Shown here piece after piece: positions 48,205 to 59,782 of a stretch of DNA of 64,000 bases. This stretch comes from Nitrosomonadales bacterium (GTDB lineage Bacteria > Pseudomonadota > Gammaproteobacteria > Burkholderiales > Gallionellaceae), in the NCBI GenBank assembly GCA_023259055.1, contig JAHFQZ010000007.1, positions 1-64,000 of the forward strand. Reading direction: 5' to 3'. The first letter of the stretch is position 1, and each line of letters starts with the position of its first letter. The notes beneath the pieces were generated by a model. The model was not told the DNA's origin and searched no databases. It saw only the letters and a list, made by a program, of their open reading frames with translations. Made by a program: the position numbers and the translations under genes.

Positions 48205-49278
48205 CTAACGCAATTTCAGAAACTCTTCCAGAAATTTTCGTTTCGTAGCGCACCGCTTTTCTTCCCAACAGGATTTATAGGTTTTCACGATCTGGCCGTC
48301 GTGGTAGATGCGTATTTCCAGCGGGCGTTTCAGCATCACAGTGTGCACGTAGCTGACAAACGATTCCGCAAAATCATCCTCCAGGCTGGTGGCCGCATAG
48401 AGTGTCGGGAAATTGGTATTTTCGAGCTGGTCATAAACCCCGGCCATCTGATTACCATTCAGCTTCGCGCCGAAGTAATACACGGTATCTTTTCGCAGCG
48501 GGAATTGTGATTCGAACTGGCTAATGTATCGACTGTCGCTTTGATCTCCGTTTTGCCAGGAAAGCATGGCAAACGGATACCGATCGAGGGAGATTTTATT
48601 TTTTGATTGCCCCCATTGCGGGTGGATTTTCTCACCCAATGAAAGGATATGCCCCAGCTCGTGCAGCAGGATATATTGAATTTCGTTCTTGCGGTTATCC
48701 TGTCCGCTGGCTTCGATAGTGGCGTCCAGCCGGTATTGGGGATCCGCAATAAATGGCGAGCGCTCTTTCCATGTTGCCCATGCATTGGCCGTGCTTTTCG
48801 AGAGCACATCGATATCCAGCACGATAAAGCCGGCGTTGGGGCCAAATATGCCCTTATTGATAAAATCGGTGTAGCCGGTTCCACCCAGGTCTTTTACGAA
48901 GTAGATGCCCGCCAATTTTTTTGAGATGAGCCGCTTTACTTGCTCGGGCAATTCAGCAATCGCATCGTTTACGTCTTTGAGAAAATCTTCCGGTGGCGTG
49001 GCGGCTTGCGGTCTGTTGGCAAATCCGCCAACGATGTTGTCTAGATTCAGGTAAGCCACCAATTCGTCGGGTGCGCTGCCTACCCTTTTTTCCACGGGTT
49101 TTTTGAACGCGGATTTCCAGTACGACATTTTCTTGATCGGGCTTTGCGAGCGCAGCTCGGTAGCGCATTTCTTGTCGTCGTTCTGGCAAGGCAGTGCAAT
49201 GGAAGTTTGAGCGAACGCTCCGGATTGCAGTCCGGCAATAATAAGAGCGGCCAGAATCAGCTTGAAATTTCGCAACAT
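48205..49278 (-). CDS. secreted protein with HELGH metalloprotease motif
   Basis: 357 residues. Signal peptide MLRNFKLILAALIIAGLQSGAFA (cleavage about residue 23). The zincin motif HELGH appears in YILLHELGHILSLGEK (about 205-220), with a possible third ligand in the later EDDFAESFVSYVH. The rest, including many aromatic residues and two Cys pairs (near 31/38 and 338/343), matches no family I recognise. Likely a periplasmic or secreted zinc peptidase of unknown substrate. It stands alone and is followed by a palindromic repeat. Confidence 0.72.
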   Translation of the reverse strand: MLRNFKLILAALIIAGLQSGAFAQTSIALPCQNDDKKCATELRSQSPIKKMSYWKSAFKKPVEKRVGSAPDELVAYLNLDNIVGGFANRPQAATPPEDFLKDVNDAIAELPEQVKRLISKKLAGIYFVKDLGGTGYTDFINKGIFGPNAGFIVLDIDVLSKSTANAWATWKERSPFIADPQYRLDATIEASGQDNRKNEIQYILLHELGHILSLGEKIHPQWGQSKNKISLDRYPFAMLSWQNGDQSDSRYISQFESQFPLRKDTVYYFGAKLNGNQMAGVYDQLENTNFPTLYAATSLEDDFAESFVSYVHTVMLKRPLEIRIYHDGQIVKTYKSCWEEKRCATKRKFLEEFLKLR

Positions 49279-49435
49279 GCGGCTCCTCCAATCTTCAAGG
49301 GGTGACTATCGGCACTGGCTCGCATCGAAGCCATGCATCGGCATCTTGCATCAAGCACCGGTTTGCATCAACACGGTTGACGCGTAAATCACAATGAGAT
49401 TCTGATTCTTGATACTTGCAGGTTCGGGACAGGGA

Positions 49436-50806
49436 CTAGTGATTAACCGGCTTCCTGGTCAGCAGCGCGGCGGTTTGCTTCTTTGGTTTGTCCGGGGTTG
49501 AAGATGGCTGTTCCTCAGCTTTTGGGGCGGCCTGGGACGGTTCGTACGGCTTCATGAACCATTCATCTTTCGGTGCCGGTTTCTTTCCGTGATGCGGGGT
49601 TGATGGCCTTGCGGGGCGATGGCTCGGAGTTGTATGCGGGGCGGATGAAACTCTCGCCTTTTCGCGCGGAAATTCGCGTTTGAGTAATTTCTCGATTTCC
49701 ACGAGTCGCCGCTCTTCTTCGCCATCCACCAGCGATATGGCTTCGCCGCTGGCGCCTGCGCGGCCAGTGCGTCCGATGCGATGGACGTAATCCTCGGCGT
49801 TGGTCGGCAGTTCATAGTTGACCACCAGCGGCAACTGGTCGATATCCAGTCCGCGTGCGGCAACGTCGGTTGCCACCAGCGCGGTTATCTTGCCTTCCTT
49901 GAACGCGTCCAGCGCCTTGATGCGCTCAAGTTGGGTCTTGTCGCCGTGGATGGCATCGGCGGGTATGCCCTCACGATCCAGTTTGCGCGCCAACCGCGCT
50001 GCGGTCAGCTTGGTGCGGGTAAAGATCAGCGCCTGGCTGCCAATCCCGCGAGTGCGAAGCAGGTCGGCCAGCACGTCGAATTTGTTGTCCTGGTCCACCA
50101 TCAGAACGGATTGCTTGACGGTTTCTGCGGCCGTGTTGCGGCGTTCCGCTTCGACCGTGACGGGGTTGGCGAGAAAATCCTGCGCGAGCTTTTTGATGTC
50201 GTCGGAGAACGTGGCCGAGAACAGCAGCGTCTGGCGCTGTTTGGGCAGCAGCATGAGGATGCGTTTGAGGTCAGGCATGAAGCCCATATCCAGCATGCGA
50301 TCCGCTTCGTCCAGAATCAGTATTTGCACCTGATTGAGTAACAGGTTGCGGCTTTCGACGTGATCCAGCAGGCGGCCTGGGGTTGCCACCAGAATTTCCA
50401 CACCTTTCGCCAGCGCCGGTTTTTGCGTTCTGATGTCGACGCCGCCGAATACCACCGTGGAGCGCAGCTGAACATGCTTCGAGTAGGTTTCTACGCTTTT
50501 TTCGACCTGTATCGCCAGTTCCCGCGTCGGAGCCAGGATCAGCGCGCGAATCGGGTGTCGTGCCGGGGAGGCGCTGTTGCTGGCATGCGGCAGCAAGCGC
50601 TGCAACAATGGCAGCGTGAAGGCGGCCGTCTTGCCGGTGCCGGTCTGCGCCATCGCCATCAGGTCGCGTCCTGCCAGAATTTGCGGAATGGCCTGCGCCT
50701 GAATGGGAGTCGGCTCAGTGTAACCTTCTTCCTCAATGGCCCGCAGAATCTGCGCGTCGAGGTTGAGAGATGAGAACTGGACTTTATCTGCTGCTGTATC
50801 TGCCAT
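49436..50806 (-). CDS. rhlE: DEAD-box RNA helicase, RhlE type
   Basis: 456 residues. All helicase motifs are present: Q motif [33 protein letters not shown], the DEAD box in [13 protein letters not shown] (FSATF), and [10 protein letters not shown]. The C-terminal about 80 residues are basic, Pro-rich and low-complexity, usual for the RhlE group. It unwinds short RNA duplexes in rRNA maturation or RNA decay. ATG 50806 is taken as the start; ATG 50818 is also possible. Confidence 0.92.
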   Translation of the reverse strand: MADTAADKVQFSSLNLDAQILRAIEEEGYTEPTPIQAQAIPQILAGRDLMAMAQTGTGKTAAFTLPLLQRLLPHASNSASPARHPIRALILAPTRELAIQVEKSVETYSKHVQLRSTVVFGGVDIRTQKPALAKGVEILVATPGRLLDHVESRNLLLNQVQILILDEADRMLDMGFMPDLKRILMLLPKQRQTLLFSATFSDDIKKLAQDFLANPVTVEAERRNTAAETVKQSVLMVDQDNKFDVLADLLRTRGIGSQALIFTRTKLTAARLARKLDREGIPADAIHGDKTQLERIKALDAFKEGKITALVATDVAARGLDIDQLPLVVNYELPTNAEDYVHRIGRTGRAGASGEAISLVDGEEERRLVEIEKLLKREFPREKARVSSAPHTTPSHRPARPSTPHHGKKPAPKDEWFMKPYEPSQAAPKAEEQPSSTPDKPKKQTAALLTRKPVNH

Positions 50807-50883
50807 AAATGGTCGCATTATACCAAATTGGCCCTGCACCTGACCGGTTTTCCACGCTTGGGGGAAAAGAAGATCCCGTGAGT

Positions 50884-50924
50884 GGGCAAGCAGCTTCTAT
50901 ACATCAATTGTGTTCGCTGCTTGC
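50884..50924. terminator. hairpin between rhlE and sucD
   Basis: GGCAAGCAGC/GCTGCTTGCC, a perfect 10-bp stem with a 21-base loop. No clear U-run on either strand, so the terminator call is tentative. Confidence 0.3.
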
Positions 50925-50943
50925 CTTGGCTTTACGGTATTGC

Positions 50944-51825
50944 TTAGCCCTTCAGAACCTTCTGCATTACGCGTCCCATCTCTGCCGGGTTGCGCGTGAT
51001 GTGGATGCCGCATTCTTCCATTACCGCCAGCTTGTCATTCGCACCGCCCTGCCCGCCGGAGATGATCGCACCGGCATGTCCCATGCGCTTGCCTTCGGGC
51101 GCGGTAACGCCAGCGATGAAACCGACCACCGGTTTTTTCATGTTGCCCTTGATCCAGCGCGCGCATTCTTCCTCATCGCTGCCGCCGATCTCGCCGACCA
51201 TGATGACCGCGTCAGTATCCGGGTCGTCGTTGAACAGCTTCATCACATCGATATGCTTCGTCCCGTTGATCGGGTCGCCGCCGATGCCCACGCAGGAAGA
51301 CTGGCCCATGCCGAGCGCGGAGAGTTGCCCGACCGCCTCGTAAGTCAGCGTGCCCGAGCGCGACACCACTCCGATGCGCCCCTTCTTGTGGATGTGTCCC
51401 GGCATGATGCCGATCTTGATTTCGTCCGGCGTAATCAACCCCGGGCAGTTCGGTCCGATCAGGATTGTGCGCTTGCCTTGCATCTTGTAGCGCGTTTTCA
51501 GCATGTCATGCACCGGGATTCCTTCGGTGATGCAGATCACCAGATCCAGATCGGCTTCGACCGCCTCGTCGATAGCGGCGGCAGCACCTGAAGGCGGCAC
51601 GTAGATCACCGACACGGTCGCGCCGGTGGCTTTCTTGGCGTCCATCACCGAAGCGTAAACCGGCACGCCATCGAAATTTTCGCCTGCCTTCTTCGGATTT
51701 ACTCCGGCGACAAAACAATTTGCACCGTTCGCATAAGCGCGGCAATGGAAAGTGTGGAACTGGCCAACCTTGCCGGTCATACCTTGGGTAATGACTTTGG
51801 TGTTTTTATTAATGAGTATGGACAT
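50944..51825 (-). CDS. sucD: succinyl-CoA synthetase subunit alpha
   Basis: 293 residues. CoA-binding [22 protein letters not shown] N-terminus and the phospho-His near [11 protein letters not shown] and [18 protein letters not shown]. With SucC makes succinate and ATP from succinyl-CoA in the TCA cycle. Starts three bases after the sucC stop. The usual 2-oxoglutarate dehydrogenase genes are not adjacent, so sucCD is a stand-alone pair. Confidence 0.96.
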   Translation of the reverse strand: MSILINKNTKVITQGMTGKVGQFHTFHCRAYANGANCFVAGVNPKKAGENFDGVPVYASVMDAKKATGATVSVIYVPPSGAAAAIDEAVEADLDLVICITEGIPVHDMLKTRYKMQGKRTILIGPNCPGLITPDEIKIGIMPGHIHKKGRIGVVSRSGTLTYEAVGQLSALGMGQSSCVGIGGDPINGTKHIDVMKLFNDDPDTDAVIMVGEIGGSDEEECARWIKGNMKKPVVGFIAGVTAPEGKRMGHAGAIISGGQGGANDKLAVMEECGIHITRNPAEMGRVMQKVLKG

Positions 51826-51828
51826 TTT

Positions 51829-52995
<1,167 letters not shown>

Positions 52996-53230
52996 AATTG
53001 ATAATCGCCTTAACGAAGCGCTTGCCACAATTAGCTCGCAGCCGAATATTTTACCGAAATATTTGATTGTGCGCCCAGATTCAACACAAAGAGTTCAATG
53101 CGCCGGAAATTGATTGAGAAGAATGAAGGGCGCGAATACCGCCGTCTTGCATTATTATTGCACTGACAGCGATCTTGTTGAGCTTCAGTACAACAGCATA
53201 AAACCTTTAAACATTACCGCCGGGGTTGAT

Positions 53231-53782
53231 ATGGGCCAGATTTATAAGGAAATTTCGGATAAGCACAAACAATTCATTGCGGAGCAGAAAATATTCTTCG
53301 TTGGAACGGCCACATCTGACAGCAGGGTCAGTGTGTCTCCCAAGGGCATGGATACATTGCGTGTGTTGAATAATAACCGTGTGGTTTGGCTGAACCTGAC
53401 TGGCAGCGGGAATGAGACTTCCGCCCATGTTCAGCAAAATCCCAGAATGACCATCATGTTCTGTTCATTCGAAGGTGCGCCGCTTATTCTCCGCCTGTAT
53501 GGGCAAGCCAGGGTGTTTCATCATAATGATGCTGAGTGGGAGGCTCTGTATTCAATCTTTGCGCCGATCCCCGGAGCGCGTCAAATTTTCGACCTGAATA
53601 TTGACCTGGTGCAGACCTCATGCGGTTTTGGAGTTCCCTATTACTCATACATCGGAGAGCGAGATTCGCTCAATGAATGGGCAATCAAAAAAGGTGACGA
53701 CGGTTTGAAGAAATACTGGGAAGATAAAAATCAGGCCAGTATCGACCAGATACCGACGAACATCGTCGCGAAAAATCTCTGA
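53231..53782 (+). CDS. pyridoxamine 5'-phosphate oxidase-like protein
   Basis: 183 residues. Split-barrel flavin-binding fold: FFVGTATSDSRVSVSPKGMDTLRVL, NRVVWLNLTGSGNETSAHVQQNPRMTIMF, and APLILRLYGQARVF. It is of the PNPOx-like group with unknown substrates, not the vitamin B6 enzyme itself. ATG 53231 is chosen over the frame from 53114, which has no family similarity. Confidence 0.85.
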   Translation: MGQIYKEISDKHKQFIAEQKIFFVGTATSDSRVSVSPKGMDTLRVLNNNRVVWLNLTGSGNETSAHVQQNPRMTIMFCSFEGAPLILRLYGQARVFHHNDAEWEALYSIFAPIPGARQIFDLNIDLVQTSCGFGVPYYSYIGERDSLNEWAIKKGDDGLKKYWEDKNQASIDQIPTNIVAKNL

Positions 53783-53790
53783 GTGTTTAG

Positions 53791-53818
53791 TGTGGGAGCG
53801 GCTAAAGCCTCTCCCACA
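53791..53818. terminator. GTGGGAG hairpin
   Basis: TGTGGGAG-CGGCTAAAGCCT-CTCCCACA with a nested GGC/GCC stem, between convergent genes. No run of T follows. Confidence 0.5.
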
Positions 53819-53842
53819 ATCCAGCGTCATGCCGCAAGGCAG

Positions 53843-56638
53843 TTAACTCGGTTCCTGATATTTAGCTTCCTGCAACTTGGCTTGTGCCGCTGCCAGGCGT
53901 GCGATAGGAACTCGCGGGCCGGAGCAGGAAACGTAGTTGAGCCCGATGTGATGGCAAAAATGGATGGAGGCAGGATGCCCGCCATGCTCGCCACAGATAC
54001 CGATTTTTAATTCCGGATTGGTCGCGCGCCCCTTTGCCACCGCCATCTTCATCAACTGCCCCACGCCCTTGATATCCAGCACTTCGAATGGGTTGTCTTC
54101 AAGAATACCGGTCTCGGTGTACGTTGGAAGGAATTTGTTTTCCGCATCTTCGCGGCTGAAGGAGAACGTGGCCTGTGTCAAATCATTCGTTCCGAAAGAG
54201 AAAAATTCGGCGGTTTCCGCCATGCGCCCTGCGCGCACGCAGGCACGCACCACTTCCAGCATGGAACCAAATTTGAATTTAACGTTGATACCGTGGGTTG
54301 CGTTCACTTCCTGGTGGATGCGCTGAACATAGCTGTGAATGCGCTTGAGTTCTTCTACTGTAGCAACTTGCGGCACCATGATCTCGGGGTATATTTCCAC
54401 CCCATCCTTGGCGCAAAGCGCGGCTGCTTCGAGAATCGCCCGTATCTGCATCGAGTAGATTTCCGGGTATGAAATGCCCAGACGAACACCGCGATGGCCC
54501 AGCATCGGGTTGACTTCAGCAAGGGCTCTGACCTTTTTCAGGATCACTTCCTTCTTGCCAATCACGTCTTCCTCCATGTGAGTTTCCTTGAAGTCGCTCA
54601 GTCCGCCCATGAGCTTTATCAGGCCATCGGCATATTGCTGGTAAAGCTTGGGGTTGAGCAACTTGAGAGTTTCTGGCAAATCTTCCAACCCGTTGATGGT
54701 ATCGCGCAGTTGATGCAGGTGGGCGATTTCCAATTCAAGTTGCGCTGCAGTAGGCAGGAATTCGTGCATCGGCGGATCAAGCAGACGCACCGTAACTGGC
54801 AGTCCCTTCATCGCCTTGAAGATACCCTTGAAGTCGGCACGCTGGATCGGCAACAGACGGTCCAGCGCAGACTGGCGGGCTTCCTGCGTTTCGGCCAGGA
54901 TCATTTCCTGCACGATGGGCAAGCGGTCTGTGCTGTTGAACATGCGCTCGGTACGGCACAGTCCGATACCCATCGCGCCAAATTCGCGCGCGCGCTGGGC
55001 ATCGATGGGTGTGTCGGCATTCGCCATCACCTTGAGCCTGGACACCTCATCCGCCCACGCCAATAGAGTCCCCATTTCCTCGGAAAACTCTGCCTCCACT
55101 GTCGGTACTTCACCTGCATAAACATGGCCAGTGCCGCCGTCTATGGTGATGACATCGCCTTCATGCAAGGTGGTATCGCCAATCTGCGCGCTGCGCAACA
55201 CATCGTTGATGACGATCTGCTCGCAACCCGAAACGCAGGGCTTGCCCATGCCGCGCGCTACCACGGCGGCATGGGATGTCTTGCCACCGCGACTGGTAAG
55301 TATGCCCTGCGCCTGGAAGAAGCCGTGTATATCCTCGGGCTTGGTTTCCTCGCGAACCAGAATGATTTTCTCGCCGGCGCGGCCGCGCGCTTCGGCAGTA
55401 TCGGCATCGAACACGATTTTGCCCGAGGCCGCTCCAGGCGAAGCAGGCAGACCCTGAGCCAATGACTTGCCATGAAAGTTCGGCGCCAACTGCGGTACCA
55501 ATAGTTGTTCCAGAATCGCCGGCTCAATGCGCAGCAATGCGCGTTCCTTGGAAATCAGCCCCTCATGAAACATTTCCACTGAAGTACGCACCATGCCGCG
55601 CGCATTCATTTTACCGTTGCGCGTTTGCAGGCAATACAGGACACCCTTCTCGATGGTGAACTCGAAATCCTGCACTTCATGGTAATGCGACTCAAGCCGG
55701 TTATGCAGTGTTATCAATTGACGGTAAATCTCCGGCATTTCCTGTTCCATTTCTGCAATGGCCTTGGGTGTGCGGATGCCCGCCACAACGTCTTCACCCT
55801 GCGCATTGACCAGATATTCGCCGTAGATCAGGTTCTCGCCGGTGCCGGGGTTGCGCGTGAAGCCCACGCCGGTGCCGGAATCGTTGCCCATATTGCCAAA
55901 CACCATCGTGCAGATATTCACCGCCGTGCCATTGGCTTGATCCTTGGTAATCTTGAATTGCTTGCGGTAATCCACCGCGCGCTTGCCCATCCATGAGCCA
56001 AACACCGCACCGACCGAAATTTCCAGCTGTTCGTAGGGGTCTTGCGGGAACGGCTTGCCGGTGTGGCGCTGAACGATGGCCAGAAATTCGCCCGCCAGCT
56101 CCTTGAGGTGTTCGACGTTTAAATCCAGATCCAGAGGTGCACCATATTTACGTTTGATCGCAGCCATCTTCTCGTCAAAATGTTCGTCGCTGATGTTGAG
56201 CGCGATTTTGCCGAATAGCTGGATAAAGCGGCGATAAGTATCATAGGCAAAGCGTTCGTTGCCGGTTTGCTTGATCAGGCCCTTGAGCGAAGATTCGTTG
56301 AGGCCGAGATTGAGAATGGTGTCCATCATTCCCGGCATCGACATGGACGAACCGGAACGCACCGAGACGAGCAAGGGGTTCGTGCCGCTGCCAAAACCTT
56401 TGCCGGTTTTCTTTTCCAGAGCCAGCATGTGAGTCTTGATTGTTGCCATCAAACCATCCGGTAATTTGTTTTTTTCCAGATAGGCATTGCACGCGTCGGT
56501 GGTGATGGTAAAACCGGGAGGGACATTCAAGCCAATCTGCGTCATCTCGCACAGATTCGCGCCCTTGCCCCCCAGCAACATCTTGTTTTTTCCATCACCC
56601 TTTTCAAACTCGTACACATATTGTTTGCTGTCAGTCAT
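53843..56638 (-). CDS. ppdK: pyruvate, phosphate dikinase
   Basis: 931 residues. Converts PEP + AMP + PPi to pyruvate + ATP + Pi, or the reverse. ATP-grasp N-terminus (GGKGANLCEMTQIGL and SVRSGSSMSMPGMMDTILNLG), the phospho-His H456 in GGKTSHAAVVARG, and the PEP-binding barrel ending SFGTNDLTQATFSFSRED with the catalytic Cys region GICGEHGGHP. ATG 56638 has GGGAAGAG upstream. Like hppA, pfp and ppa, it uses PPi. Confidence 0.96.
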   Translation of the reverse strand: MTDSKQYVYEFEKGDGKNKMLLGGKGANLCEMTQIGLNVPPGFTITTDACNAYLEKNKLPDGLMATIKTHMLALEKKTGKGFGSGTNPLLVSVRSGSSMSMPGMMDTILNLGLNESSLKGLIKQTGNERFAYDTYRRFIQLFGKIALNISDEHFDEKMAAIKRKYGAPLDLDLNVEHLKELAGEFLAIVQRHTGKPFPQDPYEQLEISVGAVFGSWMGKRAVDYRKQFKITKDQANGTAVNICTMVFGNMGNDSGTGVGFTRNPGTGENLIYGEYLVNAQGEDVVAGIRTPKAIAEMEQEMPEIYRQLITLHNRLESHYHEVQDFEFTIEKGVLYCLQTRNGKMNARGMVRTSVEMFHEGLISKERALLRIEPAILEQLLVPQLAPNFHGKSLAQGLPASPGAASGKIVFDADTAEARGRAGEKIILVREETKPEDIHGFFQAQGILTSRGGKTSHAAVVARGMGKPCVSGCEQIVINDVLRSAQIGDTTLHEGDVITIDGGTGHVYAGEVPTVEAEFSEEMGTLLAWADEVSRLKVMANADTPIDAQRAREFGAMGIGLCRTERMFNSTDRLPIVQEMILAETQEARQSALDRLLPIQRADFKGIFKAMKGLPVTVRLLDPPMHEFLPTAAQLELEIAHLHQLRDTINGLEDLPETLKLLNPKLYQQYADGLIKLMGGLSDFKETHMEEDVIGKKEVILKKVRALAEVNPMLGHRGVRLGISYPEIYSMQIRAILEAAALCAKDGVEIYPEIMVPQVATVEELKRIHSYVQRIHQEVNATHGINVKFKFGSMLEVVRACVRAGRMAETAEFFSFGTNDLTQATFSFSREDAENKFLPTYTETGILEDNPFEVLDIKGVGQLMKMAVAKGRATNPELKIGICGEHGGHPASIHFCHHIGLNYVSCSGPRVPIARLAAAQAKLQEAKYQEPS

Positions 56639-56986
56639 AGCATCTCTTCCCACATGGTTTGCCTAAAAAACAAAGAACGCCGCCTGAACTATTTTCTTGT
56701 CGGAAATATTAGCGCAGGGAACGCTCTTCAACTCGCTGCCTGAAAAATCTTTTGTATTGCGATTAATTTATCCGTAGTCGCCACATCCGGCTTATTCTAC
56801 GCGACCTGTTAGTCCCGCTTCAAGCTCCATTTATTACTCCATACCAGAAAGATGCCTGACAGAATATGCCTGATTGAAAATTCCAGATATTTACACCCTG
56901 CAACATTACCGACTATCATTCGAGGTTCTTTCGCGGTGCTATCGTGATCGCATCGAACATTAAAACCATTATATTTAGATATCTTC
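56639..56986. other. intergenic between ppdK and mdh
   Basis: About 350 bases carrying the divergent promoters of ppdK and mdh. Moderately AT-rich; no gene, hairpin or known regulatory RNA that I can support. Confidence 0.5.
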
Positions 56987-57976
56987 ATGACCAAAGCACC
57001 CATTCGTGTCGCCGTGACCGGCGCCGCCGGACAGATCGGTTACGCCCTGCTGTTTCGAATCGCCAGCGGCGAGATGCTCGGCCGCGATCAGCCCGTCATC
57101 CTGCAACTGCTCGAACTGCCCTCTGACAAAGCGCAGCAAGCCCTGAAAGCCGTAATGATGGAGCTGGAGGACTGCGCCTTCCCGCTGCTTGCCGGCATGA
57201 TCGGCACCGGTGATCCCAGAATCGCCTTTGCGGATGTCCGGCAGGCCCTGCTGGTAGGCGCCAGACCGCGCGGTCCCGGCATGGAACGCAAGGAGCTGCT
57301 GCTGGAAAACGCCAGGATATTCACCGAGCAGGGCAAGGCCCTCGACGAAGTCGCCGCACGCGACGTCAAAGTGATCGTGGTCGGCAACCCGGCCAACACC
57401 AACGCGCTCATCGCGATGAATTCGGCCAGGAGCCTGCCCAGGACCAGCTTTACCTCGATGATGCGGCTGGATCACAACCGCGCCGTCTCCAAGCTGGCAC
57501 GCCACACCGGCAAACCGGTCACCAGCATCGAGAACATGGTGGTGTGGGGCAACCATTCCCCGACGATGTACCCGGACATCCGCTTTGCCACCGTTGACGG
57601 CGAACCCACCATGAATCTGGCGAACGACCCAACCTGGAACCGTGACGAATACATCCGCGAGATCGGCGGTCGCGGCGCCACCATTATCGGGATACGCGGC
57701 CTGTCCTCCGCCGCTTCCGCCGCAAACGCGGCCATCGACCACATGCGCGACTGGAATCTGGGTTCCAACGGCCGCTGGGTCACCATGGGTGTTGTCTCCG
57801 ACGGCTCATACGGCATCCCGGAGGGCATGATCTACGGCTTTCCCTGCACGACCGCCAACGGACGGTGGGAGATCGTCAAGGGTCTGGAAATCGATGACTT
57901 CTCGCGCGGCAGGATGGACTTCACGCTGAAGGAGCTTCAGGAAGAACGCGAATACATCAGGCATCTACTCGGCTGA
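56987..57976 (+). CDS. mdh: malate dehydrogenase
   Basis: 329 residues. NAD-binding [21 protein letters not shown], the catalytic region [28 protein letters not shown], and [17 protein letters not shown]. This is the group of cytosolic-type enzymes common in betaproteobacteria. Reversible malate to oxaloacetate conversion. A clear ribosome site is lacking. fum follows on the same strand. Confidence 0.96.
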   Translation: MTKAPIRVAVTGAAGQIGYALLFRIASGEMLGRDQPVILQLLELPSDKAQQALKAVMMELEDCAFPLLAGMIGTGDPRIAFADVRQALLVGARPRGPGMERKELLLENARIFTEQGKALDEVAARDVKVIVVGNPANTNALIAMNSARSLPRTSFTSMMRLDHNRAVSKLARHTGKPVTSIENMVVWGNHSPTMYPDIRFATVDGEPTMNLANDPTWNRDEYIREIGGRGATIIGIRGLSSAASAANAAIDHMRDWNLGSNGRWVTMGVVSDGSYGIPEGMIYGFPCTTANGRWEIVKGLEIDDFSRGRMDFTLKELQEEREYIRHLLG

Positions 57977-58041
57977 TCTCATTTAGTACGGATACAGCCT
58001 TGAATAAATAATTACAATCACACATCTCTTCAGGAAATTTC

Positions 58042-59568
58042 ATGACTACCATTCGTCAGCAGGATTTTATCGACAGCATCGCCGATGCGTTGCAGTTCAT
58101 TTCCTATTACCACCCCGCAGATTACATCCAGGCGCTGGGGGCTGCGTACGAGGCCGAGCAGTCGCCTGCCGCGAAGGATGCGATGGCGCAGATACTGACC
58201 AATTCGCGCATGTGCGCACAGGGGCATCGCCCCATCTGCCAGGACACCGGCATCGTTGTGGCGTTTGTGCGGGTGGGGATGGAGGCGCGCTGGGACGCGA
58301 CGATGACGGTAGCCGAGATGGTGAACGCCGGCGTAAGCAAGGCTTATCTCGCCCCGGATAACATGTTGCGCGCTTCCGTCGTGTCCGACCCTGCGGGCGC
58401 GCGCAAGAACACCGGTGACAACACACCGGCAGTAGTGCATGTCGAACTGGTGCCGGGCGACAAGGTGGATGTGCGCATCGCGGCCAAGGGCGGCGGTTCG
58501 GAAAACAAGACCAGTTTCAAGATGCTCAATCCTGGCGATGACATCGTGGAATGGGTGTTGCAGCGCGTGCCGGAGATGGGCGCGGGCTGGTGTCCGCCGG
58601 GGATGCTGGGCATCGGCATCGGCGGCACGGCAGAGAAGGCGATGCTGCTGGCGAAAGAAGCGCTGATGGAGCCGATCGACATGCACGAATTGAAGGCGCG
58701 CGGCCCGAAAAACAAACTGGAGGAGCTGCGCATCGAGATTCACGACAAGGTGAATGCGCTGGGTATTGGCGCGCAGGGCTTGGGAGGGCTGGCAACGGTG
58801 CTGGATATAAAAATACTGGATTATCCGACCCATGCGGCTTCCAAGCCGATAGCGATGATTCCCAATTGCGCGGCGACACGGCATATCCATTTCGAACTCG
58901 ACGGCAGCGGAGTGGCGCAATTCACGCCGCCAAAACTCGAGGATTACCCCGACGTACACTGGAAGCCGTCGGCGGATGCGCGCCGGGTGAACCTCGACGG
59001 CATCACGCGCGCGGACATCGCCAAGTGGCAGCCGGGCGAGACGCTATTGCTGTCCGGCAAGCTGCTCACCGGACGCGACGCGGCGCACAAGCGTATCACC
59101 GACATGCTGGCGCGCGGCGAGAAACTGCCGCCCGGCGTGGATTTCACTAACCGGTTCATCTATTACGTCGGGCCGGTTGACCCGGTGCGCGATGAAGTGG
59201 TTGGGCCGGCAGGGCCGACAACCGCGACGCGCATGGACAAGTTCACCGAAACGATGCTGGCACAGACAGGACTGATCGGGATGGTAGGCAAGGCGGAGCG
59301 CGGCAAGTCCGCGATCGAGTCCATCAAACGCCACGGCGCGGTATACCTGATCGCGGTTGGCGGCGCGGCCTATCTTGTGTCGCAGGCCATCAAGGCTGCG
59401 CGCGTGGTTGCCTTTGCCGACCTGGGCATGGAAGCAATTTACGAATTTGAAGTGGAAGATATGCCGGTCACCGTAGCGGTCGACACGAAGGGCAGTTCGG
59501 TGCACGAAATCGGGCCGACGAAATGGCGCAACAGGATCGGCATGATTCCGGTGAAGATTAAAGATTAA
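58042..59568 (+). CDS. fumA: fumarate hydratase, class I (iron-sulfur)
   Basis: 508 residues, the single-chain class I enzyme with a [4Fe-4S] cluster. Alpha-type part first (CQDTGIVVAFVRVG, NTGDNTPAVVHVELVPG, GGGSENKT), then beta-type part (TLLLSGKLLTGRDAAHKRI, GPTTATRMDKF, VGKAERGKSAI). Adds water to fumarate to make malate. Pairs with mdh directly upstream, so two consecutive TCA steps sit together. Which E. coli paralogue it equals is not decided; the symbol marks class only. Confidence 0.93.
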   Translation: MTTIRQQDFIDSIADALQFISYYHPADYIQALGAAYEAEQSPAAKDAMAQILTNSRMCAQGHRPICQDTGIVVAFVRVGMEARWDATMTVAEMVNAGVSKAYLAPDNMLRASVVSDPAGARKNTGDNTPAVVHVELVPGDKVDVRIAAKGGGSENKTSFKMLNPGDDIVEWVLQRVPEMGAGWCPPGMLGIGIGGTAEKAMLLAKEALMEPIDMHELKARGPKNKLEELRIEIHDKVNALGIGAQGLGGLATVLDIKILDYPTHAASKPIAMIPNCAATRHIHFELDGSGVAQFTPPKLEDYPDVHWKPSADARRVNLDGITRADIAKWQPGETLLLSGKLLTGRDAAHKRITDMLARGEKLPPGVDFTNRFIYYVGPVDPVRDEVVGPAGPTTATRMDKFTETMLAQTGLIGMVGKAERGKSAIESIKRHGAVYLIAVGGAAYLVSQAIKAARVVAFADLGMEAIYEFEVEDMPVTVAVDTKGSSVHEIGPTKWRNRIGMIPVKIKD

Positions 59569-59782
59569 AGATTTAATCTGAAAATTTAGGAGTGGTTCAA
59601 GAGCCGTAGCAGGCACCGCCAGGACTAGGCAGTGCACAGTCAAGGTTTTTCAGTCGCTTAACCATTGAGCTCAGTGGGACGATGCCGCTATAATGACGCA
59701 AACGAAACTCAAGCAACGACTCGCAGAAACATACACCCAACAGTCATTCAGCCGGGCATCCAGCCGTTTTCAGGGATAATTT

